Assembly (NCBI GenBank): GCA_015680685.1
Contig: MNCI01016577.1
Location: 1 to 64,000 of the forward strand
Reading direction: 5' to 3'
From: Gnetum montanum
Lineage: Eukaryota; Streptophyta; Gnetopsida; Gnetales; Gnetaceae
Length of the DNA stretch: 64,000 nt
This document shows positions 35,980-47,938 of this stretch, piece by piece. Position numbers and translations under genes: made by a program. A model generated the notes under the pieces. That model made no database searches. It was not told where the DNA came from and saw nothing but the letters and a program-made list of their open reading frames with translations. The number at the start of each line of letters is the position of its first letter. Positions within the stretch are counted from its first letter, which is position 1.

Positions 35980-36540
35980 CTAATCTGTAGGTGGAAAGAG
36001 AATAGTTAAAGTAACTTTTTTAGGGATTCTCATATTTTGAATCCTCTCATATGTAATTTTAGTAGTGATGAATGTTCTTCTTTCCTCTTCTTGCCTAGTT
36101 GACGCCTCAACTTGGTCTTCACTCTTATCTTCAATAGCTATCTTAGCCTCTTTCGGATCCAACTCTTTGGCCATTGATTTTTGAGGTTCTTTTCAACTAG
36201 TTACTTCAATGTCTTGAGACATGAAAGCCTCCCCCCAAGAATCATCTTTATTGGACTCTCCTTGATATTTAGCTTCAGTGGTGCATTCATAAAAGCTGCC
36301 CCAAACATTGGAATGTATAGAGAGTCCACTAGTGAGAAATTTAAACTCGTCTAAAAGCCAAAGGAAGAAAAGACTTTTATTAGATGATCCATGGATGGTT
36401 GTCTTACAATAGGCTCTCAAGAGATGCTTTGGGAAACATCTTGTAACATATGGGATGAAAGGCCTTCTTGCTTCTTGCTATCATCTCTCCAAGAACCATC
36501 TTTCTACCTCATATTTAAACAACTCACTTTCCTTTTCACT
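35980..36540 (-). pseudogene. Unrecognised ORF between integrase and PPT of T
   Basis: Two nearly abutting open stretches in compatible frames (36420-36193 and 36174-35980), the second acidic and Glu/Lys-rich (KEAKIAIEDKSEDQVEAS), separated by one stop. It lies where some Ty3/gypsy elements carry an extra ORF. No homology recognised and no membrane segment. It could instead be a remnant of another insertion. Confidence 0.3.
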
Positions 36541-37168
36541 TAAGTGTTGAATTTAGAAATGATGTATTTCTAAGCAATTCACATCTCCTTATATAGTGTA
36601 AGGTAGATTTGAAATTCCCATGAATTCCACTAACCAACTTTGCCACTTAGCCAAAACATATTTAATTTCTATTAGCTAATTCAAATTCCACTATTTGGTT
36701 GTTGAAATTAATTCATCACTATGTAGTTATCTAACCATCACTCCCATGTACAAGTAATGCTTACTTGAAATAATCTAAATTTAATTTTTAAACTAACACT
36801 TTGAATTAAATATTTTTAAAACTAATACTCTAATGCATACATGTTTTTATAATATTATATAGACTTATCTAGGCATACGTATAGGATATATATATGTTAT
36901 GATTAAATATTATATATATATATATATACACTATTTATTATATATATTGCTATTAAACATATCTTAAAATTTTTTTTATATAAAAGTTCATTACTTACTA
37001 CTATGTATATTAATATTATATAGTTATATATACATATATATTATTATTGTTTTTTTATATTTAGGTTATGGATAGTCACTAGAAATAATGTTTTATATGT
37101 AAAACATTATACAAAAATTGCAATTCCATCCCACTTAGTGTTGATAACTTGTATGTGTCCTCTAATAA
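36541..37168. other. AT-rich spacer with TA microsatellite
   Basis: No gene. TATATA runs at 36885-36930 and more broken TA-rich sequence to 37050. Confidence 0.6.
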
Positions 37169-38207
37169 TTATTTCTTGATTTGAAATGGATTAGTCCATA
37201 TTGCTGAAAATTTATTTGGCTTCTTCATATTCCATAATAATACCAAATCACTGACTTTAAAAGTTCTTTTCAAGGCCTTTCTATTGAACCATATTTTTAC
37301 TTGAGAAGCATTCTTTAACAAATTATCTTTAGCTTTATCCATTTCAAATTCTCTTTTGATGAGAAAAGTCATGAAGATTCTATTTTTAGTAGTTTTTTCA
37401 CTTTGCACAAAATTTAAGGCCAAACTTATAATCTTATTTGTAACTCTTGTAGGAAACCTTCGGCTAAGTTGTAAGCTAATGTCCCAATAGCCTTCTTAAA
37501 TATAATATGATTGGTCCATAATGTAGATTGCAAGTAATTAATCCAATTTCCTGAGTTTTCATCCATTGACTTTTTAATGTAAGAAATAAGACTTTTATTT
37601 GTAGATTCAGCTAAGCTATTCCCTTGAGGATAATAATTTGAAGAAGAAAATACAGGATGGATTTTTCTACGAACACTTCAAGTAGACCAAAACAATTTAG
37701 AATTTGATCTTCCAAGAACTTAATTACGTCTGATGGTGAACTTTTTGTTAGAGCTTTTTCTTTAGACCATTTAGTAAAATAATTAGTAGCTATGAGGATA
37801 AATTTATGTCTGGCTCTTGAAGGAGTAATTGTGCCAATAAAATCTAAACGCCATTTCTGAAATGGTCTTTTCACAATTGCCGATTTTAAGGGAGCTCTAG
37901 CCTTTTCGATTTTTGATCTAGGAATTTGACATTTGTAACATTCTTGAATCCTTGTACTAATATCTTGGTACATACCAAGCTAATAAAAACTATAGCAGAG
38001 TATATGTTGCATAGTAAACTTAGGGGACTCATAAATTATATTAGAATGATCATGAAACTGTTCTAGAATGAAATCAATATGATTATTGCATACACATTTC
38101 AACAAAACCTCTTTGAAATCCTTTCTATATAAGATTCCATCTTTAACTAAAAATTTATTTACCATTTTGATGAAATCCCTCTTTTGACTTGTAGTTATAT
38201 TATTCAT
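37169..38207 (-). pseudogene. Tat-like integrase of T
   Basis: N-terminal part: DGILYRKDFKEVLLKCV and a zinc-binding region ending ECYKCQIPRSKI. Core: FQKWRLDFIGTITPSRARHK (first Asp present), ATNYFTKW; the second Asp motif is decayed (VEKSIL where VTDNG is expected). C-terminal: WFNRKALKRTFKVSDLVLLW. The style (FQKWGLDFIG, VGDLVL) is that of the plant Tat group. Several stops. Confidence 0.75.
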
Positions 38208-38246
38208 AACCTTTCTTGTGTTAAGAAATTTTAGTATTTAATCATA

Positions 38247-39720
38247 CTAGTTTCCTTCATGAGTCTTACACACACATACTTCATTTTCTCTAGCCATTAA
38301 CTTGGCTAATGCCATTTCTTTAATAATTTTGCATATTTTCAATGAAGACTTGAAGCCTTGAGGTTTTATGAGCCACTTCCCTCTTTTCAATCCAATTTCA
38401 TTTTGAGCTAAGAATTGTTTTACCACAAGTTCTATTAGCATAATATGAACTAAAGAGCTTTCCAAGTAATATTTGAAATGCTAAAGTGCCTTAATGATTG
38501 CAAATGCCTATTTCTCTAGATATGAGTAATTAAGCTTTGAATCTTTCAATTAATACCCAAAAAATCTGATCAATTCATCTTGACCTTCATCTTTTTGAGT
38601 TAAAATTATAGAAATTGACTCATTTGAAGCAAAATCATATAACCATAAATCTTCTTTCAATTTTAGTTTTACAAAGTAAGGGGCTTCTTGGATGACCTTT
38701 TTAATTTTTGTTAAAGCTTTCTTTGATTCTAGTGTTTTCTTTACTAGGAAATTTTATTTAACATATGCATCAAAGGTTTAGTAATTTCAATGAATCCAGG
38801 AATAAATTTCTTAATGAAATTTATCTTTCCAAAGAACTAAAAGACTTTTTACTTGTAGGATGTTCAATATTTTGCATTGCCTGAATTTGGGAGTCATTTA
38901 TAGCAATTCCTTCTTGAGATTACATGTCCTAGTAAACTTTTAGATTTAACCCTAGAGATACATTCCTTAGGATTTAATAAAATACCATATTCATGGCATA
39001 TGTCACAAATTTATTGAATATGACCAATATGATCTTCCTTCCTTTTTGAAAAGACAATGATATCATTTAAATAAACAATAACTAACTCACCTATTAAACC
39101 TTTAAGGGCTACATTCATTGCTCTTTAAAAAGTATCTCTAGCATTTGACAATATGACTGACATTCTTTGGTAAGTGAAATTTTTCCATTTGATGATAAAT
39201 GCTATTTTATATCTATCACTCTTATCTACCATGATCTGATTATAGCTTGAAAAATCATCTAGGAAAGAAGATACTTGACAACTTGATACTTTGATTAACA
39301 TTTCATCAATTCTAGAGAGTGGGTATTTATATTTTTCATAGGCTTCATTTAAATTTTTGAAATCCACACAAAGCCTAATATCACCATTCTTCTTTCTTAT
39401 TGGAACAAGGTTAGTAAGCCATGTCAAATATCAGACTAGATATATAATTCAGGCTTGCAATGACTTTTTGATCTCAGCTTCCATAGCTAGCTCAAATGAT
39501 GGATTAAATTTTCTTTATTTCTTTAATTGTCTTATAACCTTCTATTAAAGGAATTTTGTGGGTCATCACATCTGGTCTAAAAGTTTTAAGATCATCATAA
39601 GACCAAGCAAAATTTTCTAAATTATTTTTCAAAAGTAATAATAAATTTTTCTTGAAAATTGAATCTTTTTCCTTTATAACATTTAACATATTTGGTATCT
39701 TAGTAGATCCAAAATTCACT
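38247..39720 (-). pseudogene. Tat-like reverse transcriptase and RNase H of T
   Basis: Leads in with NLENFAWSYDDLKTFRPDVM (39625) and then LVPIRKKNGDIRLCVDFKNL (39410-39350), SSFLDDFSSYNQI (39270-39235), FTYQRMSVILSNA. The catalytic box reads YLNDI (39061-39075): the first aspartate of YxDD is Asn. RNase H is only patchily preserved; its end, KRGKWLIKPQGF and ALAKLMARENE (38300-38290), matches the Tat group. The zinc-binding domain of the integrase follows within about 100 bases, so no second RNase H lies here. Confidence 0.75.
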
Positions 39721-39994
39721 ACTTTAGAAGTTTAGTCATTTGGATTATGTATATCTTTTTTAGTAAGCAAATTTTTGCTAAAATCATGTTCATAATCAAT
39801 CATCTTTCCGGGAATGGAATTTGTCTTAGACCTTGATGTTATTTTAGGTATGATTTGACTTTCAAATTCTTGCTTATTCCTCAAGAATCTAAGCAATTGA
39901 TCATTATCTTTGAATACTTATAAATGCTTTATGTTATATGGAAATGATGGTTGATGTTCTTTCTCAATTGTTATCCCTTCATACTTTTCTATCC

Positions 39995-40418
39995 CTTTCA
40001 CAACTAATGTTGAAGTCATTTTTGCTAAGTCATCCACTATATAATTATCTTCTCTATGTATATGTTCTATTTTATAGTGATGAAATAACTCCAAAATTTT
40101 GCAGAAAAGCTATTTATAAGGTTGCAAGAAAGAGCTTTTTACTACATAAGTACCTTAAATCTATTCACAAACTAATCTTGAGTCTTCTTTTATAGTGATT
40201 ATTTTGATTCCTTTTCCCAATGCTATTTTAATTCCAATACTTAGAGACTCATATTCAGCCTTGTTATTTGTACAATGGAAAGATAGATGAATTGCCTTGA
40301 ATATTTTTGGGAAATCATCTTTTACTAAAAATAATTTAGCTCCTACACCTTTGGAGTCAAAGGAACTAGCAAAGTATAGTTCCCACTTACTCTCACATTG
40401 AGATTCTTCCTTCTTCAA
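39995..40418 (-). pseudogene. Archaeal-type RNase H (aRNH) of T, upstream of RT
   Basis: WELYFASSFDSKGVGAKLFL at 40390 downward, then CTNNKAEYESLSIGIKIALG and ITIKEDSRLVC, then (frame shifted) HIHREDNYIVDDLAK. This is the pattern of the extra RNase H of Tat elements (WxLYFDGS...GAG..L, NNxAEYEA, DSxL, NxxADxLA). The first catalytic Asp is Ser (FASS); the Glu of AEYE and Asp of EDS remain. It is on the same strand as RT and encoded before it. Confidence 0.7.
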
Positions 40419-40599
40419 GTTATTAATTTCTTAAAGTGTGCAAATTCTAGTTTTAAAAGTGCTTATTTCAATGACTTTATTCTTTTCATTCGAAGTAATG
40501 TTTTCATTCATTAAAGGTTCACTATATATATATATATATATTTGATTTGGTTTCCCTTTTCAAGGTAGCTACAAATGTGAATAATCTGTTGATATATAA

Positions 40600-40960
40600 C
40601 CAGAGAAATTCTTGCTCCAACTTCTACTCAACAATATACTATTTCAATCTAGGATATCTACTACTTGAATAGTTACTCTACTTTTGATATGAGGTTTAGA
40701 AGCAATTTCTAATGAAACATTGGGTAATTGATATGCAATCTTCACTCTACTTTTCTCCACTTGAACAATGTTTTTATTGGATTACTCAGGAGTAAAACCA
40801 AGTTTTTTGCATATAGACAATGATGTAATATTAGAGGTAGCTCCAAAATCAACCAAACATTTGCAAAGATATTTATCCTTCAACTTCATTGTCAAAAGAA
40901 AAAGAGAAGCTTCTTTATCAAGAGTATAATCATAGCTATTTTTTGTTTTCTAATCAATGT
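40600..40960 (-). pseudogene. Aspartic protease remnant of T
   Basis: CLVDFGATSNITSLSICKKL at about 40870-40810 fits the retrotransposon protease active site with DFGA in place of D[ST]GA. A stop follows soon after. It lies just before the aRNH region in the same orientation. Confidence 0.6.
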
Positions 40961-41105
40961 TGGACACATAGCTTAACTCTAAATCTCCAACTTTCTTTTT
41001 AGCTTTAATAAATTCCTTTCAACTTCAAAGGGCCTTCAACTTGGTTTGTTGTGGCACATAGCTTAACTCTAAATCAATGTTGGACACATAGCTTAACTCT
41101 AAATC
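40957..41105. repeat. Short repeats at the T/C junction
   Basis: The text GGCACATAGCTTAACTCT or GGACACATAGCTTAACTCT, followed by AAATC, occurs three times (about 40962, 41050, 41082). The repeats join T protease-side sequence to the 3' end of C pol and look like filler made during an illegitimate joining event. No LTR or target duplication is seen here. Confidence 0.6.
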
Positions 41106-42600
41106 AACAATGTAAAATAAAAAAGAAGACAAAATTATTTTCATCCTCCTAAAGGTATTATGATAGATGGGTATCTCTCCCATGACTAATTTGAAATGAT
41201 GAGATTCAAAAAATGGAGTAAGGTTGTTCTTAATTTGAGGTGTTAGTGTTGTCATTAGTTACTTAGAAGTGTGTGAAAGATTTAAGTTGCCAAATGTTGA
41301 CTAGCATGTACTTTTGAGGACTTGTTCGATGGTAAATTATCATAGCCCTAGAATAAAAAATTAAGTGTATAATGTATGGTCCTTCCCATAATGTCTAGAA
41401 CTTGGTTTGTCATGGCACATGCAAGGGATTTTAATAGAGAACCTTGTCTCCTAGTTTGAATGAAAATTTTCTTCTTCAGGTGTCATGATGTTATTTGTTG
41501 TATGCCTTATACACTTCATTCATCATAAGGGCTACCTTTTGATTCTCATCAAGCATGTTGAGTATAATTAGTCATTCTTTTTATGTTAAGTTAATATCTA
41601 AGTCAAGCTCACATGCAGTTGTGAGTGTACAAAGCTTGATTTAAATTGGAATTTTAGATAGCTTTTCATACACTAACTCATCAAGAGAGTAGCCTATAGA
41701 AAGTTTCCATATTAAGTAGTATGCTCAAAGGACATTTTTGAGTTTTTCACTCTAATCTTTCCTATATCTACTAATGGTTTGTGTTAGAATTCAAGTAATC
41801 TTCCTATTAGGCACTTCTTCTTGATCATTGACTTGAGGATGTAAGGTGTTGTAAGTTTATGTTACACCTCTATGCGTTGCACTAACTTGTGAAAGCTAGC
41901 ACCTATGAAGTGTATTCCATTGTTAGAACTTAGTGCTCTAGGCTCATCAAACCTATTTACCACCTATTGTTGAAAAGAAAAGCTATAGTAGTAGAGGTAT
42001 AATTAGAAATGATTGCAACTTTAGCACATTTTATATAGTAGTCAATAGCAATAATGATATAAGACTTTTCATTAACATTGAAGTGATGGATCCTATGAAA
42101 TCAATTCCTGAAAGGTTGAAAGGCTCTAGTAGTTGAATCCACTATTGGGGCCCTTCCATTCTTGTTATTATTCCTCCATCTCATTATCATCTTTCACATG
42201 AATGGGCAAAATGATGGACGTCCCTGAAGATTATTAGCCAGAAATATCTTACCATAAGGATATTTATGGTGGTTCTTCTCCCTACATAGTGGTTCTCAAA
42301 AGGACCTTCATGAGCATCTTGGAGGACTCTTAGTTAATCTAGATTAGGTACATACTATCTCACTAGGCTGTAAGCACAAACCTTGTAGTGGCTTCCCTTT
42401 ATATTTATGTAGTGTTTAACCTAGGAGGGAAACTATTGTTTCTTCCTATGATCCCATTTAGTAGGAGTCTCATGTATGAGTAGATATGAGAGTAATTCAT
42501 TGTATAAATTTTTGATCCTTGGTGTATGAACTTTAGTTGCCTTAGCAAAGAGAAGCTTGTTTGAAAATTGATCAGACAAGGACTCTTCACCATCATTGTT
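41106..42600 (-). pseudogene. Athila integrase of element C
   Basis: Decayed, but co-linear with E: RNase H tail RKGTKM near 42640, VLQDAHEGPFENHY near 42330-42290, and a C-terminal end at 41200-41160 reading FESHHFKLVMGEIPIY, the equivalent of QLSHGGDGYLC over AGTCATGGGAGAGAT. Then about 60 bases of 3' UTR (TTTTTATTTTACATTG), and the element stops. Many stops and frameshifts. Confidence 0.7.
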
Positions 42601-44150
42601 ATCCCATCTTAACTGAGATATATGATCTATAACTACATTTTTGTTCCCTTTCTATCCACGATTGTTACATCAAACTCATACAAGATCAAAAACCATTATA
42701 TAACATGGAGGATCATTATTGGCTTATTCATTAAGAAGTGGACTGTATTGTGATCAATGTGCACAAAAACTGGATATCTAAGTAGATAGTACCTACCTTT
42801 CTCTAGTGCATATACCACTTCCATGAGTTCCCTTTTTTGTAGTGATATAATTAAGTTGTGCACTCACAATGCGTCTTCTTACACAAAGGATATAATATGG
42901 ATATTTCTAATCATTCATTTATATAAGTACCATCCTTAATGCATAGTTGGATGTGTCTATCATGATGTGGAAAGGTTTGGACCAATCAAGAACATGTAGA
43001 ATTGGTATTTCTAGAAGCTTCTATTTCAAGTATTGGAATATGTGTTTGCATTTTCTCATCCACTTAAATGCTACATCTTTCTTGGTAAGCTTAACTAGTG
43101 GCTTGGTGACTTTGGAGAAGTTTTCAATAAAATTCTTGTAATAACTAGTATGACTAAGGAATGACCATATATCTTTAATATCTTGAGGTTATCTAGTGAT
43201 TCCTTAGATAACCCTTATCTTTTTAGGATTCATCTCAATTCCTTTCCCTAAAATTTTATGTTCTAAGATAATGGAGTCTTGGATGTTTAAATGGCTCTTT
43301 TGCTAGTTGAGCCGTAGATTCATCTTCATAAATTGTTTTAGTACCTACTTGAGATGATCCAATGCTTATTCAAAATAAGCTTCATAGATGAAGAAACCAT
43401 CCATAAAAATGTATATAACACTACTAATCTATTGCTAAAAGATACTCAAAACTAGATGTTGGAAGGTTGAAAGGGTAATACATAGGCCAAAAGACATCTT
43501 CTTATATGTGAAAGTTATTTTGTCATGGTCTTCTATATCAATTTGTATTTTATTATACCTACTGTACCCATATAGGAAACTAGAATAGTTATTCCTTGCA
43601 TTTGTGTCCAACACTTATTCCACAAATGGCAACAAAAAATAATCCTTGAACATAGTCATGTTTAATAACTTGAAGACTATACAAAATATCTATTATTCAT
43701 ATTTATTTGGTATAATGATGAGTGGACTTAGCCACTCACTATCTACCATAGGATAGATAAATCCTACATTGAGCAATTTCTAAACTTCATTTTAATAACT
43801 TATTTCAAGTTTGGATTCAATCTCCTTTACAATTTCCTCTTGAATTTGATAGTGGAGTCTGTGTAGATTTTATGCTAGTACATGCATGGATCTATTCTTA
43901 TTAATTTATCATATGACCAATCAAATATTGTTGGTCATCTATTGATTAACTTTACAACTTTTCCTTTTGTTCCTTATTGAGTGAGCATTAATGATCACCA
44001 ACTTCCCATTATCAAGGAATACATATTCTAGAGATGTTTGTAGGAACTTTAGTTCAAAGGGATGTTTTTTAGAAGTATCAGGGTTTTTTTTAGCTCTTCC
44101 CCATTAATTTCTTCTTCTTTTCTATATTTGGCTTCAAAGAGTTAGCTCTA
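42601..44150 (-). pseudogene. Athila reverse transcriptase and RNase H of element C
   Basis: Heavily mutated. The catalytic box reads TFMDGF (about 43390-43407), one Asp lost. RNase H remains include FVHIDHNTVHFLMNKPI (about 42770-42720). Order and spacing follow E. Confidence 0.7.
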
Positions 44151-45409
44151 GATTTTCTCTATTTCATCCATCATGTCAATATAAGCACTTGTAAGAATTT
44201 CAGTTGGTTTCATGCATATTGTAGAATGGGAGCTATCATTTGCGGTTAGCAATTTGGTATCTTTTTATTTTGTGACTACTACATACAAGAACCTTTGGAC
44301 ATCTATTTTTTTGACATACTTATTACATGCTATAATAGATGTTCTCTTCATGACCCATATTTTCTACACATAATGGCACCTCATGTCATTGTACGTGATG
44401 CATGGAAACTTATTCTTCTCAATCTTTCCAAAATTATTTTTCTTGGAAATTTTTAAGGAGAGGTCTTTGATTCATAACTTGGCATTAATTTTACTTAGCC
44501 AATCCCTTCCCATGATAATTAGGAATTCCCCCTTATAGTTGTCTATATGGATAACTAGGAAGTCTGCTGGATATGATCATCCACACATAGTAATCATAAT
44601 ATCCTCCACCAATTACAAGGAAATGGTGATGGATTAGTTAGCAAGCTCTAACCTAATGTTACGTTTCTTAAGTAGAGGTAGGTTTCAAATTTTGTACATT
44701 TATTGAGAAATTAAGTTCACACTAGAACTTGAGTCTAATAGAGCCTTTCTTAGATCATTTCCTGTAGTTTGTAAATAAATTAGAGGACTTCTAGAATTAG
44801 TTATTTTTCTTAGATGATGTCCTATCTTGATTTAGCATATGATTTCATGGATTAACATAACAATGTGTACATTTTGTAATCTTTGATTTGAAGGTAGCTC
44901 AGTGGGTATCTCTCGGGTAGTTTGAGAAGGACTCATAGCCATAGATGCTTGTGATGAATTAGGAAGACTATTGGATTTGAAGAAAGTCCTTTTTTTGAGG
45001 CTTACACTCAAAACCACTTGAGTTGTCATCTAGGTGACATTATGTTTCTAAGGCTATGATGGTATCTCACCTTTCATAGGTAGTGCATGTGATAAGAAGT
45101 AAAGGTGCGAGGCAAAAAGTGTTATTGTGGATAATAAGGAGCATAAACAGAAGGAGATTTAGGTTGTGGAGTGGTAGGTCAATATTCAAGGGGATAGTAG
45201 TAATGAAAAGAAGAAGTGTGGCCTATAGAGCCATTATGAAACATAGGTTGTTGGACATAGTATTCATATGGGTCAAGTTGGTGATAAGGATACTACTGCC
45301 TTGGTGGTGGAATCTCATCGATTTTGCCATTGATGATAATAGTCTTTAGAGTAAGGGGACATTCCAATTGGATAATATTTTTGTTGGTAGAACTATTTCC
45401 AATAATTGC
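44151..45409 (-). pseudogene. Athila gag C terminus and protease of element C
   Basis: Protease: ALLDSSSSVNLISQ (about 44750-44710; the Gly of DSG is Ser) and RDWLS near 44505. Upstream, SLKKRTFFKSNSLPNSSQ (about 45010-44955) corresponds to TKRRPFFRTRSPDRLSQQ of F. The right edge is the ATTGC duplication (45405-45409) where D entered; gag resumes at 62375. Confidence 0.75.
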
Positions 45410-45919
45410 TGTGACATCCCATTCTCAGATGTCATTAAAATACAAATGCCTAATTTATTATAATCATCATGGATAACATATCGAAAAGATTATAAATACT
45501 TAAATAATGAATTAATTAGCAAATAAATAACTGATACTAAAGAATTAAGGAAAGAAAAATGGAAGAATTGTATTAATGAAAGAGAGTACTGTAACACCCT
45601 TTTGGGTTGTCTTCCTATGCCACTTAAGCCTTAGAGACAATTCAGCACTGCCACCACAGTTAGACCTATAACCTAGCCAAAAGGGTGGGCCAGTCCCCTT
45701 CCTATCCCACTTCATTCAGCTCCTGTTACTCACCTCTCTAGGCTTTGCAACTCTATGCCGGCATAACCTCTAATCCTAGCCTTAAATAGCATAGGTCAAA
45801 CCCTTTCCCAAGGGATACATGAATAGTCCTAACTCCTCATAACGAGGTACTCCTTCATTAGAAGGTTAATTACATTGTTTACAATTGTTTCCACCCTTAA
45901 TAAGGGATGAGATGTTACA
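45410..45919 (-). repeat. 3' LTR of D
   Basis: 510 bp; on the plus strand it runs TGTGACATCCC...GATGTTACA, the ends being TG and CA on both strands. It shows no palindrome array. Confidence 0.92.
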
Positions 45920-45933
45920 ATCTACCCCCCTTA
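45920..45933 (-). promoter_or_regulatory. Polypurine tract of D
   Basis: Minus strand AAGGGGGGTAGAT directly before the 3' LTR, the plus-strand primer position. Confidence 0.8.
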
Positions 45934-46122
45934 GGCATCTAGCTCGTCCTCGAGCGCTTCCTCGATATCTAGCTGCTTAATAGCTGCTTCATAGTTATGC
46001 TCCTCAGCTTTAGTTCCCTTATTTTCCTCATCTATACAAATAAAAGATCAAAATTTATAAGCATAATTTATTACATCCATAATAAATTCAACCTATCATT
46101 CAATATCTAGATGATCAAAAAG

Positions 46123-46729
46123 TTAAGGGTAAGTATTTAAAAAAAACTCCTTATTTTCCCAGGTTTGTTGATCACCATTTGACCATTGAACAAGTACTTC
46201 ACTGATAGTTTTATTTTGTAATTTCCTTGTTTGTTGGTCTTTAATAGTAGTGGATTTTACTTCAAAGTTGCCGTTGGATCGTAATGGCAAAGTATTCCAA
46301 TCCAATACACATGGTAGATCATTTTCATGAAATTTCTTTAATAAGCTCACATAAAAAATTGGATGAATTTTTAAGTTTTCTAGAAGATTTAGTTGATATG
46401 CTACTTCACCAGTTTTTTTAGAGATTTCAAAAGGTCCACAAAATATAGGTGCTAATTTAGTATATTTCCCTAATTTAAGAGAACCTGTATTAGGTTTTAC
46501 TCTTAACAATGCTTGATCCCCTACTTGGAATTATTTTTTAAGTCGATGCTGATCTGCATATCCTTTATATTTGTCTTGGGTAGCTTGCAAATTTTGTTTA
46601 ACCCTTATGACAATGTTTTCCATTATTTTCATTTCTTCTTCCTTCCATTCCACTCTTAAGGTTGGATCTACCTAGGTTAATGCTATATGACAATTATGTT
46701 CATATACTACTTCAAATGGTGTTTGATGT
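46123..46729 (-). pseudogene. Integrase C terminus and chromodomain of D
   Basis: Resumes after F at the integrase motif TPFEVVYE (46715-46690), one stop near 46530, then an open 128-codon frame (46509-46123): KLGKYTKLAPIFCGPFEI, IHPIFYVSLLKKF, then the chromodomain-like stretch NKTISEVLVQWSNGDQQTWE (about 46210-46150) with aromatic and acidic residues as in chromovirus chromodomains. Chromodomains steer integration by binding histone marks. This block is well kept. Confidence 0.88.
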
Positions 46730-47793
46730 TGATGAGACGCGAGGCCGACGCGATATCGCATCCCATGTGATATCGCGTACGCGATATCGCGTCTTCTCCT
46801 GCGATATCGCGTACGCGATATCGCGTCCCGCTGCCATTTCTATAAATAAGAGGCGGCACTCCCTTCATTTCCCAATCCTGGCTAGTGTAGCAAAGCTCTG
46901 GCAGATTGATCACTCCAGAGTTAGAATGTTTCCCCATGTGCCCGCAGTAGGAGTCCTAGAGTGAACGGCTCTTTATTCGAGCAGCTTGTAACCTGAACCC
47001 AAGTTGTGTACGGCAATAAAGACGAACTTGTTTGGATAAACCTTGCAGCACGTGGTTTCATTTATTGCTTTATTTCCTGCTTTCCTAGTGCGTTCAAGTA
47101 CGACTTGATTACGAGCGTCTACGGACGTGTACGGCTAGTCAAGGAATCGGCTGCTTGACGCAATGCATGAGTACGACTCAATTACGAGCATTGGATGCTT
47201 GGTAACCCAGTAGCGTATTCCAGGATTCTGCGCTTGGTAACTCCCGGGTCTAATGTGTACGGCTAGTTGAGGAATCGGCTGCTCATTGCTAGGCTAGATC
47301 GTGTGATAAGTACGACTTAGTTACGAGCACCCACGGGTGTGTACGGCTGGCTAAGGAATCGGCTGCTTATCACACGTAGGCTAAATAGGTGCCTCAGTAC
47401 GACCACTTCGAGCACTTGCGTTACGTGTGGCGATCCCAGTAACGATTAGCGTTTGGTAAGCTGCAGTTGCATAGTTCAGGGTGTGTCCGGTAAGTGGGAA
47501 CGGATGCTGACGCTAGTTAATTTAGACTTAGACCTTAGTTAGAGTTAGCTTAGTTTCTCAACCCTTTCTCCTGGTAGCATAGAAGATAAGCCGAAAATAC
47601 CAAAAAAATCACATACCTCAGACTTGCTTAACCATACACCGTGACACATACAAGCAAGCCTGGGAAGACAACGAACGATTAACCCCAAGTGTTTCTTGTG
47701 GCGTTAAGGCATTTAGTCTGCGGAGTTCGACCGGATCGCGCGTGTACGCTCGTATTCGTATGGTGGAGTGTAGGGGTACCTCGCCACTCATCA
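46730..47793 (+). repeat. 5' LTR of F
   Basis: TGATGAGACGCG...CGCCACTCATCA, 1064 bp. The palindrome array (46750-46824) sits 17 bases before TATAAATAAG (46841); AATAAA at about 47010 may be the poly(A) signal. R/U5 carries three copies of a repeat with GTACGGCTAGTCAAGGAATC-like cores (47096-47160, 47168-47285, 47313-47378). Confidence 0.93.
46750..46848 (+). promoter_or_regulatory. LTR promoter of F: GCGATATCGC palindrome array and TATA box
   Basis: Five GATATCGC units; the last two decamers GCGATATCGC flank GTAC and together make a perfect 24-base palindrome at 46801-46824. TATAAATA follows at 46841-46848. The same arrangement with the same perfect palindrome is at 53388-53411 in the 3' LTR. 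Each decamer is itself a palindrome, as a site for a dimeric factor would be. Confidence 0.75.
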
Positions 47794-47794
47794 T

Positions 47795-47812
47795 TGGCGC
47801 CGTTGCCGGGGA
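47795..47812 (+). promoter_or_regulatory. Primer binding site of F, tRNA-Asp
   Basis: TGGCGCCGTTGCCGGGGA, exact, one base after the LTR. It lies 126 bases before the gag start. Confidence 0.93.
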
Positions 47813-47938
47813 CTAAGTGTTTTTTCGCCAATTTAACATAAGGGATATCACTCACATCGTTGTGAGCTTAAAACGAACCTTAGGGTTAATCAGTTAATAA
47901 AGAACAATAAATAACGGTGAAGTTGCACACCAATAAAA

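Noticed and set aside
37169-41105. Endogenous pararetrovirus (plant DNA virus remnant) for the RT regions
   Set aside because: Integrase follows RT in each case, and LTRs, primer sites or polypurine tracts are present. No movement or coat protein is seen.
42947-43141. Plus-strand ORF in the RT region of C and similar plus-strand ORFs at 45083-45349
   Set aside because: They are antisense shadows of decayed minus-strand Athila coding sequence.
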